Below, one piece after another: positions 4,570 through 12,330 of a DNA stretch of 22,004 bases. The notes below the pieces were generated by a model. That model made no database searches and was not told the DNA's origin. It saw only the letters and a list, made by a program, of their open reading frames with translations. A program made the translations under genes and the position numbers. The stretch is from a virus. The stretch lies in the IMG/VR virus record IMGVR_UViG_3300030101_002737, positions 1-22,004 of that record; one strand, given 5' to 3'. The first letter of the stretch is position 1. Every line of letters begins with the position of its first letter.

Positions 4570-4570
4570 T

Positions 4571-4625
4571 CTATCGGCGGTAGAAAAATATCTCCGCAGA
4601 TATTCCGAGGCAATACCGCCGATAG
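4571..4625. promoter_or_regulatory. nested hairpin built from two inverted dispersed motifs
   Basis: CTATCGGCGGTA (4571-4582) and its exact reverse complement TACCGCCGATAG (4614-4625) form a 12-bp outer stem. Inside it, AATATCT (4587-4593) / AGATATT (4598-4604) forms a perfect 7-bp inner stem around CCGC. It lies 25 bases upstream of the start codon at 4651. It could be a cooperative two-site operator, a cruciform, or an RNA leader structure. Confidence 0.7.
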
Positions 4626-4650
4626 AAATAACTAACGAAAGGAAAATATC

Positions 4651-4950
4651 ATGTTAGTAGTAGAAACAACAACAAGGAAGAGAGTAGATATGGTACAAGG
4701 ATATAATGTCACCTCTAAAAGTTTAGAGAAGGGTGACATAGTAATAACAAAGCTAAGAAATGTATCTTCGGTATTACCAAACTGTAAGATAAAAATCATT
4801 GATGGGTACAAAACTAGAGATATAAGATTGTGTGATGTTCCTATAATGTATGATGAGAACCTCAGAGAACAAGGTTCTGTTCTGGTATCTGATATGTACG
4901 CAGTAAAGCGTGATAATGTTTGGATACCTATCGACCATGGAAATAAATAG
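4651..4950 (+). CDS. unknown protein, first gene of the replication operon (99 aa)
   Basis: ATG preceded by ACGAAAGGAAAATATC. It is a basic, probably beta-rich protein (MLVVETTTRKRVDMVQGYNV…) with a Gly-Asp-Ile-Val-Ile segment near residue 28 and a Cys-rich-free C-terminus ending DHGNK. No recognised domain. It is the first gene downstream of the nested hairpin and the 4338 promoter. Its 3' end overlaps the next gene by 14 bases. Confidence 0.65.
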   Translation: MLVVETTTRKRVDMVQGYNVTSKSLEKGDIVITKLRNVSSVLPNCKIKIIDGYKTRDIRLCDVPIMYDENLREQGSVLVSDMYAVKRDNVWIPIDHGNK

Positions 4951-5629
4951 AACAATCTATAAGGCTAATGTTTTTGGTGTTAGTGACTATCCTTACCAAG
5001 TCATTAAACCTAGCACCAATGTCAAGTTAGGAAAGTGGGTCAGTAAATCAAGACATGCAGGTAAACGCATTTATACTGTTACCTTAGAGGAACGAGCTAC
5101 ATGTCCTAAGACTTGCAAACATTGGTACGATTGTTATGGAAATACAATGCCATTCGCACATAGGATTAAGTATGACAAGCATCTTATAAGAAAAATGGAT
5201 AAGGAACTAGCATATCTTAATACAAAAAAGTATGGCGTTTTAATTAGACTTCATGTCTTGGGAGACTTCCCCGACTTGAAGTATGTTGAGCATTGGGAAC
5301 AATGGCTTGACAAGTACGAGAACATATCCTGTTATGGATATACTGCTCATTCACCAAAAGAATCTATCGGCGGTAGAATTGCAATAATGAATGAACAGAG
5401 GTGGGATAGGTGGTCAATTAGATTTTCAAACTATCCTAGGTATAAACTATCTGCTAATTCAGATGTAGTATCTAAGAATGGTATTATCTGTCCTGAACAA
5501 GCGGGTCAAACAAAAAGCTGTGGCACTTGTGGTTTGTGTTGGAATAAATCTACAAAGAGAATATTATTCATGACACATAGCAGAGATTTACGAAAGGGAA
5601 ATAATGCAAATAATAAACCAACCAATTAA
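4937..5629 (+). CDS. Gp88/DUF7227-like cysteine-rich phage protein (230 aa)
   Basis: Start chosen at ATG 4937 (MEINRTIYKANVFG). Earlier in-frame starts from 4910 lie deeper in the upstream gene and add no conserved sequence. Diagnostic segments are TLEERATCPKTCKHWYDCYG, LIRLHVLGDFPDLKYVEHW, GYTAHSP, and a C-terminal CPEQ … CGTCGLCW cluster. From memory these match the Gp88/DUF7227 family found in many phages. The function is not established; the Cys clusters (CPKTC, C, C, CGTCGLC) suggest metal or iron-sulfur binding. The dispersed motif (5364-5376) encodes E-S-I-G-G-R. Its place before the primase suggests a DNA metabolism or DNA modification role (inference). Confidence 0.75.
   Translation: MEINRTIYKANVFGVSDYPYQVIKPSTNVKLGKWVSKSRHAGKRIYTVTLEERATCPKTCKHWYDCYGNTMPFAHRIKYDKHLIRKMDKELAYLNTKKYGVLIRLHVLGDFPDLKYVEHWEQWLDKYENISCYGYTAHSPKESIGGRIAIMNEQRWDRWSIRFSNYPRYKLSANSDVVSKNGIICPEQAGQTKSCGTCGLCWNKSTKRILFMTHSRDLRKGNNANNKPTN
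5364..5376 (+). repeat. dispersed motif copy (CTATCGGCGGTAG) in Gp88-like gene
   Basis: An exact 13-base copy in codon phase ATC GGC GGT (I-G-G-R). Confidence 0.75.
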
Positions 5630-6074
5630 AAATGCTATCAAAGAAGCAGTAGGTCAAGGCTTCTTTTACTGTGGGTTTGTAAAGAAATCTACAGGAACAT
5701 TTAGAGAAGGCATTTTTAAATTTGATGTGAAGCAATATAAATCTATTGTAGATGGTGAGATAAAAACTATCGGCGATAGACCTTCACCAATAACAGTAAA
5801 TGACCAAGGAATGTGTCTTAAGGAATTTTATAATAAAAAATACTTGGCACATCAGAAACATCCACACGACTTTACATCTGTAAGGTACGACAGTATAAAA
5901 TTACTAAAGTTCAAAAAGAAAATGTATACAGTCAAGTTTATAGATGATGTAGGATACAGATTGCTGATGTTAGAAAAGATACCTAGCAAACTAGAGAATA
6001 CAGTAAAACTGCTATATCGTGTAGATGACTTTGACTTTACGATAGGAAACTTACCAACACAAAGGAGACATTGA
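5604..6074 (+). CDS. unknown protein (156 aa)
   Basis: ATG preceded by CGAAAGGGAAATA, overlapping the previous gene by 26 bases. A Lys-rich, mixed alpha/beta soluble protein; segments such as GQGFFYCGFVKKSTG and DDVGYRLLMLEKI look like beta strands. I find no catalytic motif. The palindromic form of the dispersed motif (5767-5779) encodes K-T-I-G-D-R-P. The stop overlaps the next ATG by one base (TGATG), so expression is coupled within the replication operon. Confidence 0.65.
   Translation: MQIINQPIKNAIKEAVGQGFFYCGFVKKSTGTFREGIFKFDVKQYKSIVDGEIKTIGDRPSPITVNDQGMCLKEFYNKKYLAHQKHPHDFTSVRYDSIKLLKFKKKMYTVKFIDDVGYRLLMLEKIPSKLENTVKLLYRVDDFDFTIGNLPTQRRH
5767..5779 (+). repeat. dispersed motif copy (CTATCGGCGATAG)
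   Basis: A fully symmetric form apart from the central base, in codon phase ATC GGC GAT (I-G-D-R). Confidence 0.75.
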
Positions 6075-6298
6075 TGACGACACATTTAAATATAGACGGC
6101 AAGACTAGATTAGAAGCCTTTAACATGATGTTAGATACACCAGAGTTTAAAAACATAATGAGTGAAAAAACCATAGGGTATCTGAAGAGCATGGTAAAAA
6201 TGATACATGAAGACGGATACAATAAAGGCTTTCACGATGCAGGTAATGTATGCAATCAAACATTCTCAAGGATATGTGATAGTCTTGCAGGGAATTGA
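6074..6298 (+). CDS. small helical protein, unknown (74 aa)
   Basis: ATG at 6074 overlaps the previous stop (TGATG) and has a strong AAAGGAGACATTG ribosome-binding site. The product (MTTHLNIDGKTRLEAFNMML…) is mostly helical with two Cys near the end (NVCNQTFSRICDSL). No family recognised. The 3' end overlaps the primase coding region. Confidence 0.65.
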   Translation: MTTHLNIDGKTRLEAFNMMLDTPEFKNIMSEKTIGYLKSMVKMIHEDGYNKGFHDAGNVCNQTFSRICDSLAGN

Positions 6299-7046
6299 TT
6301 TCGATAAAATAAATATTCATGAAGGGGGCAGTCTCAGGTTAGACTGCCCTTGGTGTTTGAATAGAAATACTTTATCAATAAAAAAAATAGATGGTAAAAT
6401 TTTATGGAATTGTTTTCATGTGTCCTGTGATTATAAGGGAGTAAATTCAACAGGTTATTCTATAAAAGATATAGAATATATATTTGATGCAAAGATACAA
6501 GAGGAACAAAAATTTAATATACCAAGGTCATTTGTGTCTATATATCCTAATAAAAAAGCTATGCAGTATTTAAAACAATATAATATAAATCCATATGATT
6601 GTAATGCCAGAATTGTCTATGATGTTAAACAGGATAGGATAGTATTTTTAATAGATATTGACGGCATTGTTAGAGGTGCAGTAGGTAGAACATTATCAAA
6701 TAAAATTCCTAGGTGGTTTAAATATAATACTTGTGATTATCCTTTTGTGGTTGGTAGTGATGAAACTACCGCCGTTATAGTCGAAGACTGTGTATCTGCA
6801 TGTGCAGTATCTTTTTTATATACGGGCATAGCAATCATGGGTACATCATTATCGGATAAACATTCTAATTATATAAAGAGTAAGTTTAAAAAAGTTTACA
6901 TATGTCTAGACCCTGACGCAAACTCCAAGACTTTTGACATACAAAGTAAGTTGGGATATACTATAGATAGTAAGATAGTTCTAATACCGAAAGATTTAAA
7001 ATACATGCAAAAAGAAGACATCAAGGGGTTATTAAATGGCAATTAG
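6276..7046 (+). CDS. DNA primase, zinc-ribbon plus TOPRIM (256 aa)
   Basis: It synthesises RNA primers at the replication fork. A zinc ribbon near the N-terminus has Cys24-x2-Cys27 (CPWC), Cys46 and Cys51. The TOPRIM domain follows, with its conserved Glu (170, IVEDCVSA) and the DxD motif at 212-214 (CLDPDA). This is the primase half of a T7 gp4-like enzyme without the helicase half, which is encoded separately at 8247-9473. The start is uncertain: the frame is open to ATG 6207 and 6246, but those lie inside the previous gene. GTG 6276 (AAGGA just upstream) or TTG 6285 would leave a short overlap and an intact zinc ribbon. A degenerate motif copy lies at 6766-6780. Confidence 0.85.
   Translation: MIVLQGIDFDKINIHEGGSLRLDCPWCLNRNTLSIKKIDGKILWNCFHVSCDYKGVNSTGYSIKDIEYIFDAKIQEEQKFNIPRSFVSIYPNKKAMQYLKQYNINPYDCNARIVYDVKQDRIVFLIDIDGIVRGAVGRTLSNKIPRWFKYNTCDYPFVVGSDETTAVIVEDCVSACAVSFLYTGIAIMGTSLSDKHSNYIKSKFKKVYICLDPDANSKTFDIQSKLGYTIDSKIVLIPKDLKYMQKEDIKGLLNGN
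6766..6780 (-). repeat. degenerate dispersed motif in primase
   Basis: CTACCGCCGTTATAG differs from the reverse complement of the motif by two extra bases next to the core. It is probably a decayed or chance match. Confidence 0.3.
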
Positions 7047-7377
7047 TAGAGAGTTAGAAGAGCAATTAAAAAAAGCAAAAGAAAAAAGCAGAGAGAGATT
7101 GAAGAGAATAAAAGAATTAGAAGAAGAGAATAGAGAGATGAGAACTCAGAATAAGTTTTTAGTCGATAGACTAGAAGTGTGGGCGGAAAGAAATTTCCAA
7201 GCACGACAAGACAAACTCAACATGACAGTGGACGATGTAGTTCAGCAGTCAAGAAACAAACTAGACTACGAACAATTACAAAAGGCTCATGACCTAGCCA
7301 ATGTCGTTGACAGAGCAAAAAAAGGTGCATCTAAGTTAGATACATCAGGACTAGCAACCAAAGGAAAGGAAAAATAA
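7036..7377 (+). CDS. coiled-coil protein downstream of primase (113 aa)
   Basis: ATG overlaps the primase end by 11 bases. Residues 5-50 are an almost uninterrupted charged heptad-repeat helix rich in Glu, Lys and Arg (RELEEQLKKAKEKSRERL…), predicting a coiled coil, followed by a Lys/Gly-rich tail. It could be a scaffold or small accessory factor of the replisome, judged from position only. The stop is immediately adjacent to the next start. Confidence 0.7.
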   Translation: MAISRELEEQLKKAKEKSRERLKRIKELEEENREMRTQNKFLVDRLEVWAERNFQARQDKLNMTVDDVVQQSRNKLDYEQLQKAHDLANVVDRAKKGASKLDTSGLATKGKEK

Positions 7378-7800
7378 ATGGCGTTTTTTGATAGAAAACA
7401 TTTTGAAGGCAAGATAAAAATAGCGGGGGTAGATATATTCACAGTTCTAAAATCTCAAGTGTATAGAGATTGGGATAGTGAACAGAATATACCTTGGGAA
7501 AGTTGGCACTATCATTTAACTATGACAAATAAAAAGTCAGATAAGATGTCTGGTTATGATGCTAAAGACAAACCTGAGTGCCATGTGCCATACATATCGG
7601 AGACAGGATTTAGGTCAGACTTTTTTCAGTATGAGAAAAAACCTGCTGATTTAAAAATGAAGGATGTTAAACATATTATAGAGGGTAGAATAAAGGCTCA
7701 TCTAGGTGGAGTTGTTACACTACTAGAAAGTTCCTATATAAAACCAGTTGAGGTGATAGATAAAATACCTGAAGAATCATGGGTGGATAAAGATGATTAG
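7378..7800 (+). CDS. unknown protein (140 aa)
   Basis: ATG follows directly on the previous stop, with AAAGGAAAGGAAAAATA as ribosome-binding site. Trp- and Tyr-rich central region (RDWDSEQNIPWESWHYHLTM), then two more segments of mixed charge. No recognisable motif. It overlaps the next start by 8 bases. Most likely a replication-accessory protein of HMO-2011-type phages (inference from location). Confidence 0.65.
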   Translation: MAFFDRKHFEGKIKIAGVDIFTVLKSQVYRDWDSEQNIPWESWHYHLTMTNKKSDKMSGYDAKDKPECHVPYISETGFRSDFFQYEKKPADLKMKDVKHIIEGRIKAHLGGVVTLLESSYIKPVEVIDKIPEESWVDKDD

Positions 7801-7939
7801 AAAAAAAACTAAAGAAGAAAAGTGGTCAGATAAACATTTGATTATAGATATAGAGGGTTTCAGTAAAAAACAAAAGCAAGAACTCAAAGATAAAATTATG
7901 CAAAAGGTAGCTAAGAGTTTAGAAAGGAAATCAAAATGA
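7793..7939 (+). CDS. small basic protein, unknown (48 aa)
   Basis: A short frame tightly fitted between neighbours: it overlaps the previous stop by 8 bases and the next start by ATGA. The product (MIRKKTKEEKWSDKHLIIDI) is Lys-rich and helical after a short hydrophobic strand. The ribosome-binding region is weak (TGGATAAAG), so coupling is likely. The tight packing, not similarity, is the evidence. Confidence 0.5.
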   Translation: MIRKKTKEEKWSDKHLIIDIEGFSKKQKQELKDKIMQKVAKSLERKSK

Positions 7940-8157
7940 CTACCCCATTTAGAAAATACCATCTTATAGCTACAGTTGAAAAGACATTTCAATTTGAAGT
8001 TGCGGGTAATGTAAAAGACTTACATGAACATGCTGATAAAAAAGCAAGAGAACTAATGGAGAAAGAGTTAGTTGATATGCAAGAGTTTAACAAAGATGTT
8101 AAAGAGTTTGTGACTAATTGTAATGTTAGAATAGAGGATGATTACACATATGAGTAA
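7936..8157 (+). CDS. small acidic/basic helical protein, unknown (73 aa)
   Basis: ATG overlaps the previous stop (ATGA), with AGAAAGGAAATCAAA as ribosome-binding site. The product has a short beta-like start (YHLIATVEKTFQFEVAG) and then a long charged helix. No family recognised. It sits between primase and helicase in the coupled operon. Confidence 0.65.
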   Translation: MTTPFRKYHLIATVEKTFQFEVAGNVKDLHEHADKKARELMEKELVDMQEFNKDVKEFVTNCNVRIEDDYTYE

Positions 8158-8335
8158 AGATACTAATGAATTAAGGGAGGCTTTGGGTATTGTTAGACTA
8201 GCACCTAAATTAGAAATAGTGCTAGATAAATTTGAGAGGGTGGCTAATGAAAGATTTGATGGCGTTAAAGATAATAAAACTTTGTCTAAGAAGAGAGTTC
8301 TATCAAAAGTACAAAAACAAAATACAAAAAAGTAG
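8150..8335 (+). CDS. small basic helical protein, unknown (61 aa)
   Basis: The start at ATG 8150 (MSKDTNELREALGIVRL) is preferred over 8138 because the AGAGG ribosome-binding site abuts the earlier codon and would be too close. The last 20 residues are strongly basic. The final 89 bases are shared with the helicase 5' end in another frame, an unusually long overlap, so the C-terminal part may be shaped by helicase coding or the helicase start may be further in. Confidence 0.5.
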   Translation: MSKDTNELREALGIVRLAPKLEIVLDKFERVANERFDGVKDNKTLSKKRVLSKVQKQNTKK

Positions 8336-9473
8336 TTTATCTAATTTGCTAGATGTATATGCAGTTATAGAAAAAACTTACAAAGACCTACCTGACTGTA
8401 ATGAAATACTGCCTGATGACTTGTATTTAAATTACACAACTTACAATCCTACTAATACTCAATCAAACAAAGACAAAGCAATGCAAGTTGTTTTAGATTT
8501 AGATAAAGTTGACATCAATGAGGATAATGTAGTTATGACAATACAAGAGATGCACAAATCTCAGATTGTACATCAGGCTGCACAAAAATGTTTAGACATA
8601 TATAAAGGTGGTAGCGGTGAACTACAATCAGTTATAAATCTTTTACAACAAGAAGAATCTATCGGCGATAGTATTACAGAAGTTACAAAAGATTTGTATG
8701 AACTTTTAAAAGAAATGGACTACAGTAATCTGTTTCAGTTCTCTGCACCTTCTTTACTAAATCAACAAGTAAAGGGTGTAGGCAAAGGACACTTCACAAT
8801 AATATTTGCAAGACCTGAGTCAGGCAAAACTGCCTTTTGGATTAACATGGTAGGGGGCGTAAATGGTTTTGCATACCAAGAAAAAGTCAATAATATAGCC
8901 ATATTTTGTAACGAAGAGAAGCCATCAAGAATTGTATTTAGATTAATACAAGCATGTTCTGATATGACTAAGAGCCATATTGATGAAGAACCTGAACTAG
9001 CAAATAAAGAATGGCAAAAGATACAAGAAAAAATACATATTTATGATTGTAAAGATTTTACAATAGAATCGATAGATAACTATTGTGAAGAGTATAAGCC
9101 TGATGTAGTGATAGTGGACCAATTAGATAAGATAGAATTGTCTGGAGTTTTTAATAGCGGTCATGAAAAGTTAAGAGAGATTTATAAATTAACTAGAGAT
9201 ATTTCTAGTAGAAGGAATGTGTGTATGTTTGGTATTTGTCAGGCAAGTAGTGATGCTCACGATAGAAATCATATAAGTTTTAACACTATGGAAGGTAGTA
9301 AAACAGGAAAGGCAGCCGAAGCTGATTTGATTATTGGTATAGGTAAAAAGGACGATTGGGAAGGTGAAGAGGATTTTACTAGGACATTGTGTGTTAGTAA
9401 AAATAAATTAACAGGATGGCATGGTATTATAACTTGTAAGATTGTGCCAAGTAAATCGAGGTACATAGACTAA
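8247..9473 (+). CDS. replicative DNA helicase, DnaB/T7 gp4-like (408 aa)
   Basis: It unwinds DNA ahead of the phage polymerase. RecA-type core: Walker A ARPESGKT at about residues 188-195, a conserved NEE at 222-224, Walker B VVIVD at about 287-291, and a sensor Gln in CQAS near 332. The first 150 residues carry no primase motif and resemble a helical linker/adaptor region. ATG 8247 has GAGAGG 7-12 bases upstream; a TTG at 8232 is less likely. The palindromic dispersed motif (8659-8671) encodes E-S-I-G-D-S. The stop overlaps the polymerase start (TAATG). Size and motif order fit superfamily 4 helicases. Confidence 0.85.
   Translation: MKDLMALKIIKLCLRREFYQKYKNKIQKSSLSNLLDVYAVIEKTYKDLPDCNEILPDDLYLNYTTYNPTNTQSNKDKAMQVVLDLDKVDINEDNVVMTIQEMHKSQIVHQAAQKCLDIYKGGSGELQSVINLLQQEESIGDSITEVTKDLYELLKEMDYSNLFQFSAPSLLNQQVKGVGKGHFTIIFARPESGKTAFWINMVGGVNGFAYQEKVNNIAIFCNEEKPSRIVFRLIQACSDMTKSHIDEEPELANKEWQKIQEKIHIYDCKDFTIESIDNYCEEYKPDVVIVDQLDKIELSGVFNSGHEKLREIYKLTRDISSRRNVCMFGICQASSDAHDRNHISFNTMEGSKTGKAAEADLIIGIGKKDDWEGEEDFTRTLCVSKNKLTGWHGIITCKIVPSKSRYID
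8659..8671 (+). repeat. dispersed motif copy (CTATCGGCGATAG) in helicase
   Basis: An exact symmetric copy in codon phase ATC GGC GAT, encoding I-G-D-S just before the RecA core. Confidence 0.75.
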
Positions 9474-11491
9474 TGATAAGTGTATTAGACATAGAAACAA
9501 CATTTACAGAAGACGGAGATAATACTCCATATAATTTAAGTAATAAACTAGTAAGCGTAGGAGTAAACGATGAATATATATTTTTTAATCATGACGAGTT
9601 CACTGGCGATATTCGTACTAGCCATAACAAACTCCAGTCAATTTTAGATAATACAACACTAATGGTAGGACATAATCTTAAGTTTGATTTGTCTTGGCTA
9701 CTAGAATGTGGTTTTAAATATGAAGGCAAGATATGGGATACAATGGTTGCAGAGTCAGTTTTATTTAGGGGACACAGAAAACCATTAAGTTTAAAAGAAT
9801 GTTGTAGAAGAAGAAAGATAGGTATCAAGTATGCAACATTAGAAAATGCCATAGATTCCGGGATTGGTATGGATAAGATACCAATAAAAGATTTAGAAAC
9901 ATATGGTAGGAACGATGTAACTATTACAAAAGATTTATATCTACAACAAGATTTAGATTATAAAAGAGAAGAGAATAAAATACTTGTACCTACATTAGAA
10001 ATGATGTGTGAGTTTTTAGTTACATTAGTTGAGATAGAACGCAATGGTATCTATGTAAATCCTAGCACATTAGATGAACTAAAAAAGAGATTAAATGAGG
10101 AGTACCATTCTGTCAAAAAAAAGATAGACATAACTGTTCAAGAGGTAATGGGTGACGCTAGTTATAATATCACTAGTGGTGAGCAGTTATGTAAAATCAT
10201 CTATTCCAGAGAGATAATAGATAAGAATGATTGGGCAAAGACATTTGGTTTAGGTACAGATGAAAATGGTATCAAAAGAACACCTGCTAAATATCCTGCT
10301 AATACATTTAGAAACATACTAGAAACAAAAACTAGACCTGTTATGTATAGCATAGGAACTAAATGTAAAACCTGTGATGGTGTAGGACATTATAGAAAAT
10401 ATAAAAAAGATGGAAGTGCCTATCTTAATTTAACAAAGTGTAAAGATTGTAATGCACAAGGTGTATTCTTAACTAAAACAGATAGAGTTGCAGGATTTAA
10501 AATAACACCGAGAGACCAAAGAGATGTTACATCACTTGGATTTAAAGTTGGTATGGATAACTTAAAATATATCGGCGATAGAAATCCTGGAAGAGTAAGG
10601 GAGTTTTTAAACTATATCATAAGATATAAACAAATAGAAAAATGGCTATCTACTTTTGTAGATAAAATGAAAGAAGAGGCATATCAAAATAACTTATTAC
10701 ATCCTAAGTTTAGTCAAACAAATGTGGTGACAGGTAGATTATCATGCTCTGACCCTAACTTCCAAAACATACCGAGAGGAGATAAACTACCAATAAAAAG
10801 AGTTATACAATCTAGATTTGATAATGGTGAAATTATTGAAATGGATTTTGCACAACTAGAATTTAGAGTTGCTGCATTTTTATCACAAGACAGTCAGGCT
10901 ATCCAAGATATTTTAGAAGGTGTAGATGTGCATCAGAATACTGCAAATGTTATTGGATGTGATAGACAAACTGCAAAAGCACATACATTCAAACCTTTGT
11001 ATGGTGGTATGTCTGGAACAGATGAAGAGAAAAAATATTATTCTTATTTTAGAAAGAGGTATAAAGGTATAACTTTATGGCAAGAACAAACAGAGGATAC
11101 TGCCATATCTACATCATTTGTTACCCTACCTAGTGGTAGGCAATATTATTTCGAGGGTATAAAAAGAGCATCATGGGGTGGTTCTAATTTTTATACTCAA
11201 GTTAGAAATTATCCTGTGCAAGGTTTTGCAACAGGAGATATAGTTCCCGTAGCTTGTATTGATATTTATAAGTCAATGAAAAATATGAGAACAAGATTAA
11301 TTAATACTGTGCATGATTCAATTATTATTGATGCACATCCTGAGGAGGTAGACAGCGTTCTAAATAAACTAAAAAAAGCTTGTGATGGTATCACACAATC
11401 TATCAATAAAAGATACAACATAGACTTTAATGTGCCACTTGACTATGAAATTAAAAAAGGGCATAATTGGTTAGACCTAAAACGAATATAG
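9473..11491 (+). CDS. family A DNA polymerase with DnaJ-type zinc insertion (672 aa)
   Basis: The replicative DNA polymerase. Exonuclease domain: DIET (Asp6, Glu8), GHNLKFD (Asn68, Asp72) and YGRND (Tyr144, Asp148). A DnaJ-like zinc motif follows at 298-330: CKTCDGVG and CKDCNAQG. The polymerase domain has TGRLSCSDPNFQNIP (420-434), motif A MDFAQLEFR with Asp458, motif B RQTAKAHTFKPLYGG (Arg498, Lys502, Phe506, Tyr510) and motif C VHDS (His614, Asp615). Phe506 aligns with E. coli Pol I Phe762. The exonuclease/DnaJ/polymerase order is, from memory of published work, the signature of SAR116 phage HMO-2011. The dispersed motif lies at 10569-10581 (Y-I-G-D-R). All catalytic residues are present, so it should be active in both proofreading and synthesis. 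Confidence 0.97.
   Translation: MISVLDIETTFTEDGDNTPYNLSNKLVSVGVNDEYIFFNHDEFTGDIRTSHNKLQSILDNTTLMVGHNLKFDLSWLLECGFKYEGKIWDTMVAESVLFRGHRKPLSLKECCRRRKIGIKYATLENAIDSGIGMDKIPIKDLETYGRNDVTITKDLYLQQDLDYKREENKILVPTLEMMCEFLVTLVEIERNGIYVNPSTLDELKKRLNEEYHSVKKKIDITVQEVMGDASYNITSGEQLCKIIYSREIIDKNDWAKTFGLGTDENGIKRTPAKYPANTFRNILETKTRPVMYSIGTKCKTCDGVGHYRKYKKDGSAYLNLTKCKDCNAQGVFLTKTDRVAGFKITPRDQRDVTSLGFKVGMDNLKYIGDRNPGRVREFLNYIIRYKQIEKWLSTFVDKMKEEAYQNNLLHPKFSQTNVVTGRLSCSDPNFQNIPRGDKLPIKRVIQSRFDNGEIIEMDFAQLEFRVAAFLSQDSQAIQDILEGVDVHQNTANVIGCDRQTAKAHTFKPLYGGMSGTDEEKKYYSYFRKRYKGITLWQEQTEDTAISTSFVTLPSGRQYYFEGIKRASWGGSNFYTQVRNYPVQGFATGDIVPVACIDIYKSMKNMRTRLINTVHDSIIIDAHPEEVDSVLNKLKKACDGITQSINKRYNIDFNVPLDYEIKKGHNWLDLKRI
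10569..10581 (+). repeat. dispersed motif copy (ATATCGGCGATAG) in DNA polymerase
   Basis: One mismatch at the first position; codon phase ATC GGC GAT, residues 368-370 (I-G-D). Confidence 0.65.
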
Positions 11492-11502
11492 GAGTTATAT
11501 AT

Positions 11503-12330
11503 ATGACAGACAAAACAATCTTTGGAGACATGTCCGAAGAACAAATAAGAGCAGAAGCAGGTATGGGAGCAGCAAAAAGTGTTCCTTCTTATATTGTGCA
11601 ACTGCGAACTACAAGTAATCACAAAGATAAAAATAACGATGATAAAATCACACAACATTTGGGTAGCTACAATGTGTGGGATAAAGACACCGAACAGTTT
11701 ATCTATGCACCTACTATTTCTTTCAGACCTTTTATGAAAAGAAATCAGTATATGACATGGGATAATAAAGAGAAAACTTTTTCTGCTGAATCAATCTTAG
11801 TAGCGTTTGGCGAAGAAGCTTTCGATACATTAGGAACTACCAAGTGTGGATATGTCACTGCTAAAAATAGGAATGACTTAACACCAGACCAAAAAGAGAA
11901 AGCCAACAATACAAAGTTCTATAGAATTATGTATGGTTTGATTGACATGAAAGGTGAAAATTCAAAGGGTGATAAAATTACTTTGAAACAATACCCTGTT
12001 CAAGTAAAGTATGCAGGTGGTAATGCAGTAGTCATGAGCAATCTTGATTCTTTATTATCTAATAAAGGTATCCTTTGGTCTAATAAGGTAGAGTTGAGTA
12101 CGGAGGAAAAGACCAATGGGGGAATAACATATTACAATATAAAACTAGGTAAGATAACTTCGTTAGATGTTCCTGCTAATTTACTAGAGGATAGTGATGA
12201 CGGCAGAGCCTATCAGTTATTTAAAAATGATATTGAAGCCAAGAACTCACAAGTCATGGAAAAATATCATGCACATCTAAAAAAGTATGCTGATGATACT
12301 ATCGCAGTATCAAAAGTTACTAATTCTTGA
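11503..12330 (+). CDS. putative ssDNA-binding/replication accessory protein (275 aa)
   Basis: ATG at 11503 has ATAGGAGTTATAT upstream; the longer frame from 11467 overlaps polymerase without support. It is a soluble, beta-rich, moderately acidic protein starting MTDKTIFGDMSEEQIRAEAG, with aromatic strands (SYNVWDKDTEQFIYAPTISF, FYRIMYGLIDM). No motif that I can name. Its place between polymerase and exonuclease matches that of ssDNA-binding proteins in T7-like and related phages, so that role is an inference. The stop overlaps the next start as TTGA. Confidence 0.6.
   Translation: MTDKTIFGDMSEEQIRAEAGMGAAKSVPSYIVQLRTTSNHKDKNNDDKITQHLGSYNVWDKDTEQFIYAPTISFRPFMKRNQYMTWDNKEKTFSAESILVAFGEEAFDTLGTTKCGYVTAKNRNDLTPDQKEKANNTKFYRIMYGLIDMKGENSKGDKITLKQYPVQVKYAGGNAVVMSNLDSLLSNKGILWSNKVELSTEEKTNGGITYYNIKLGKITSLDVPANLLEDSDDGRAYQLFKNDIEAKNSQVMEKYHAHLKKYADDTIAVSKVTNS

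Noticed and set aside
4328-4657. A 109-codon plus-strand frame (94 codons from ATG 4373).
   Set aside because: Ser-rich composition typical of the antisense of a coding strand; it overlaps the promoter, palindrome, nested hairpin and the start of the 4651 gene.
4632-4955. A 107-codon minus-strand frame rich in Ser, Leu and Phe.
   Set aside because: It is the shadow of the 4651-4950 gene, which has a good ribosome-binding site and fits the operon.
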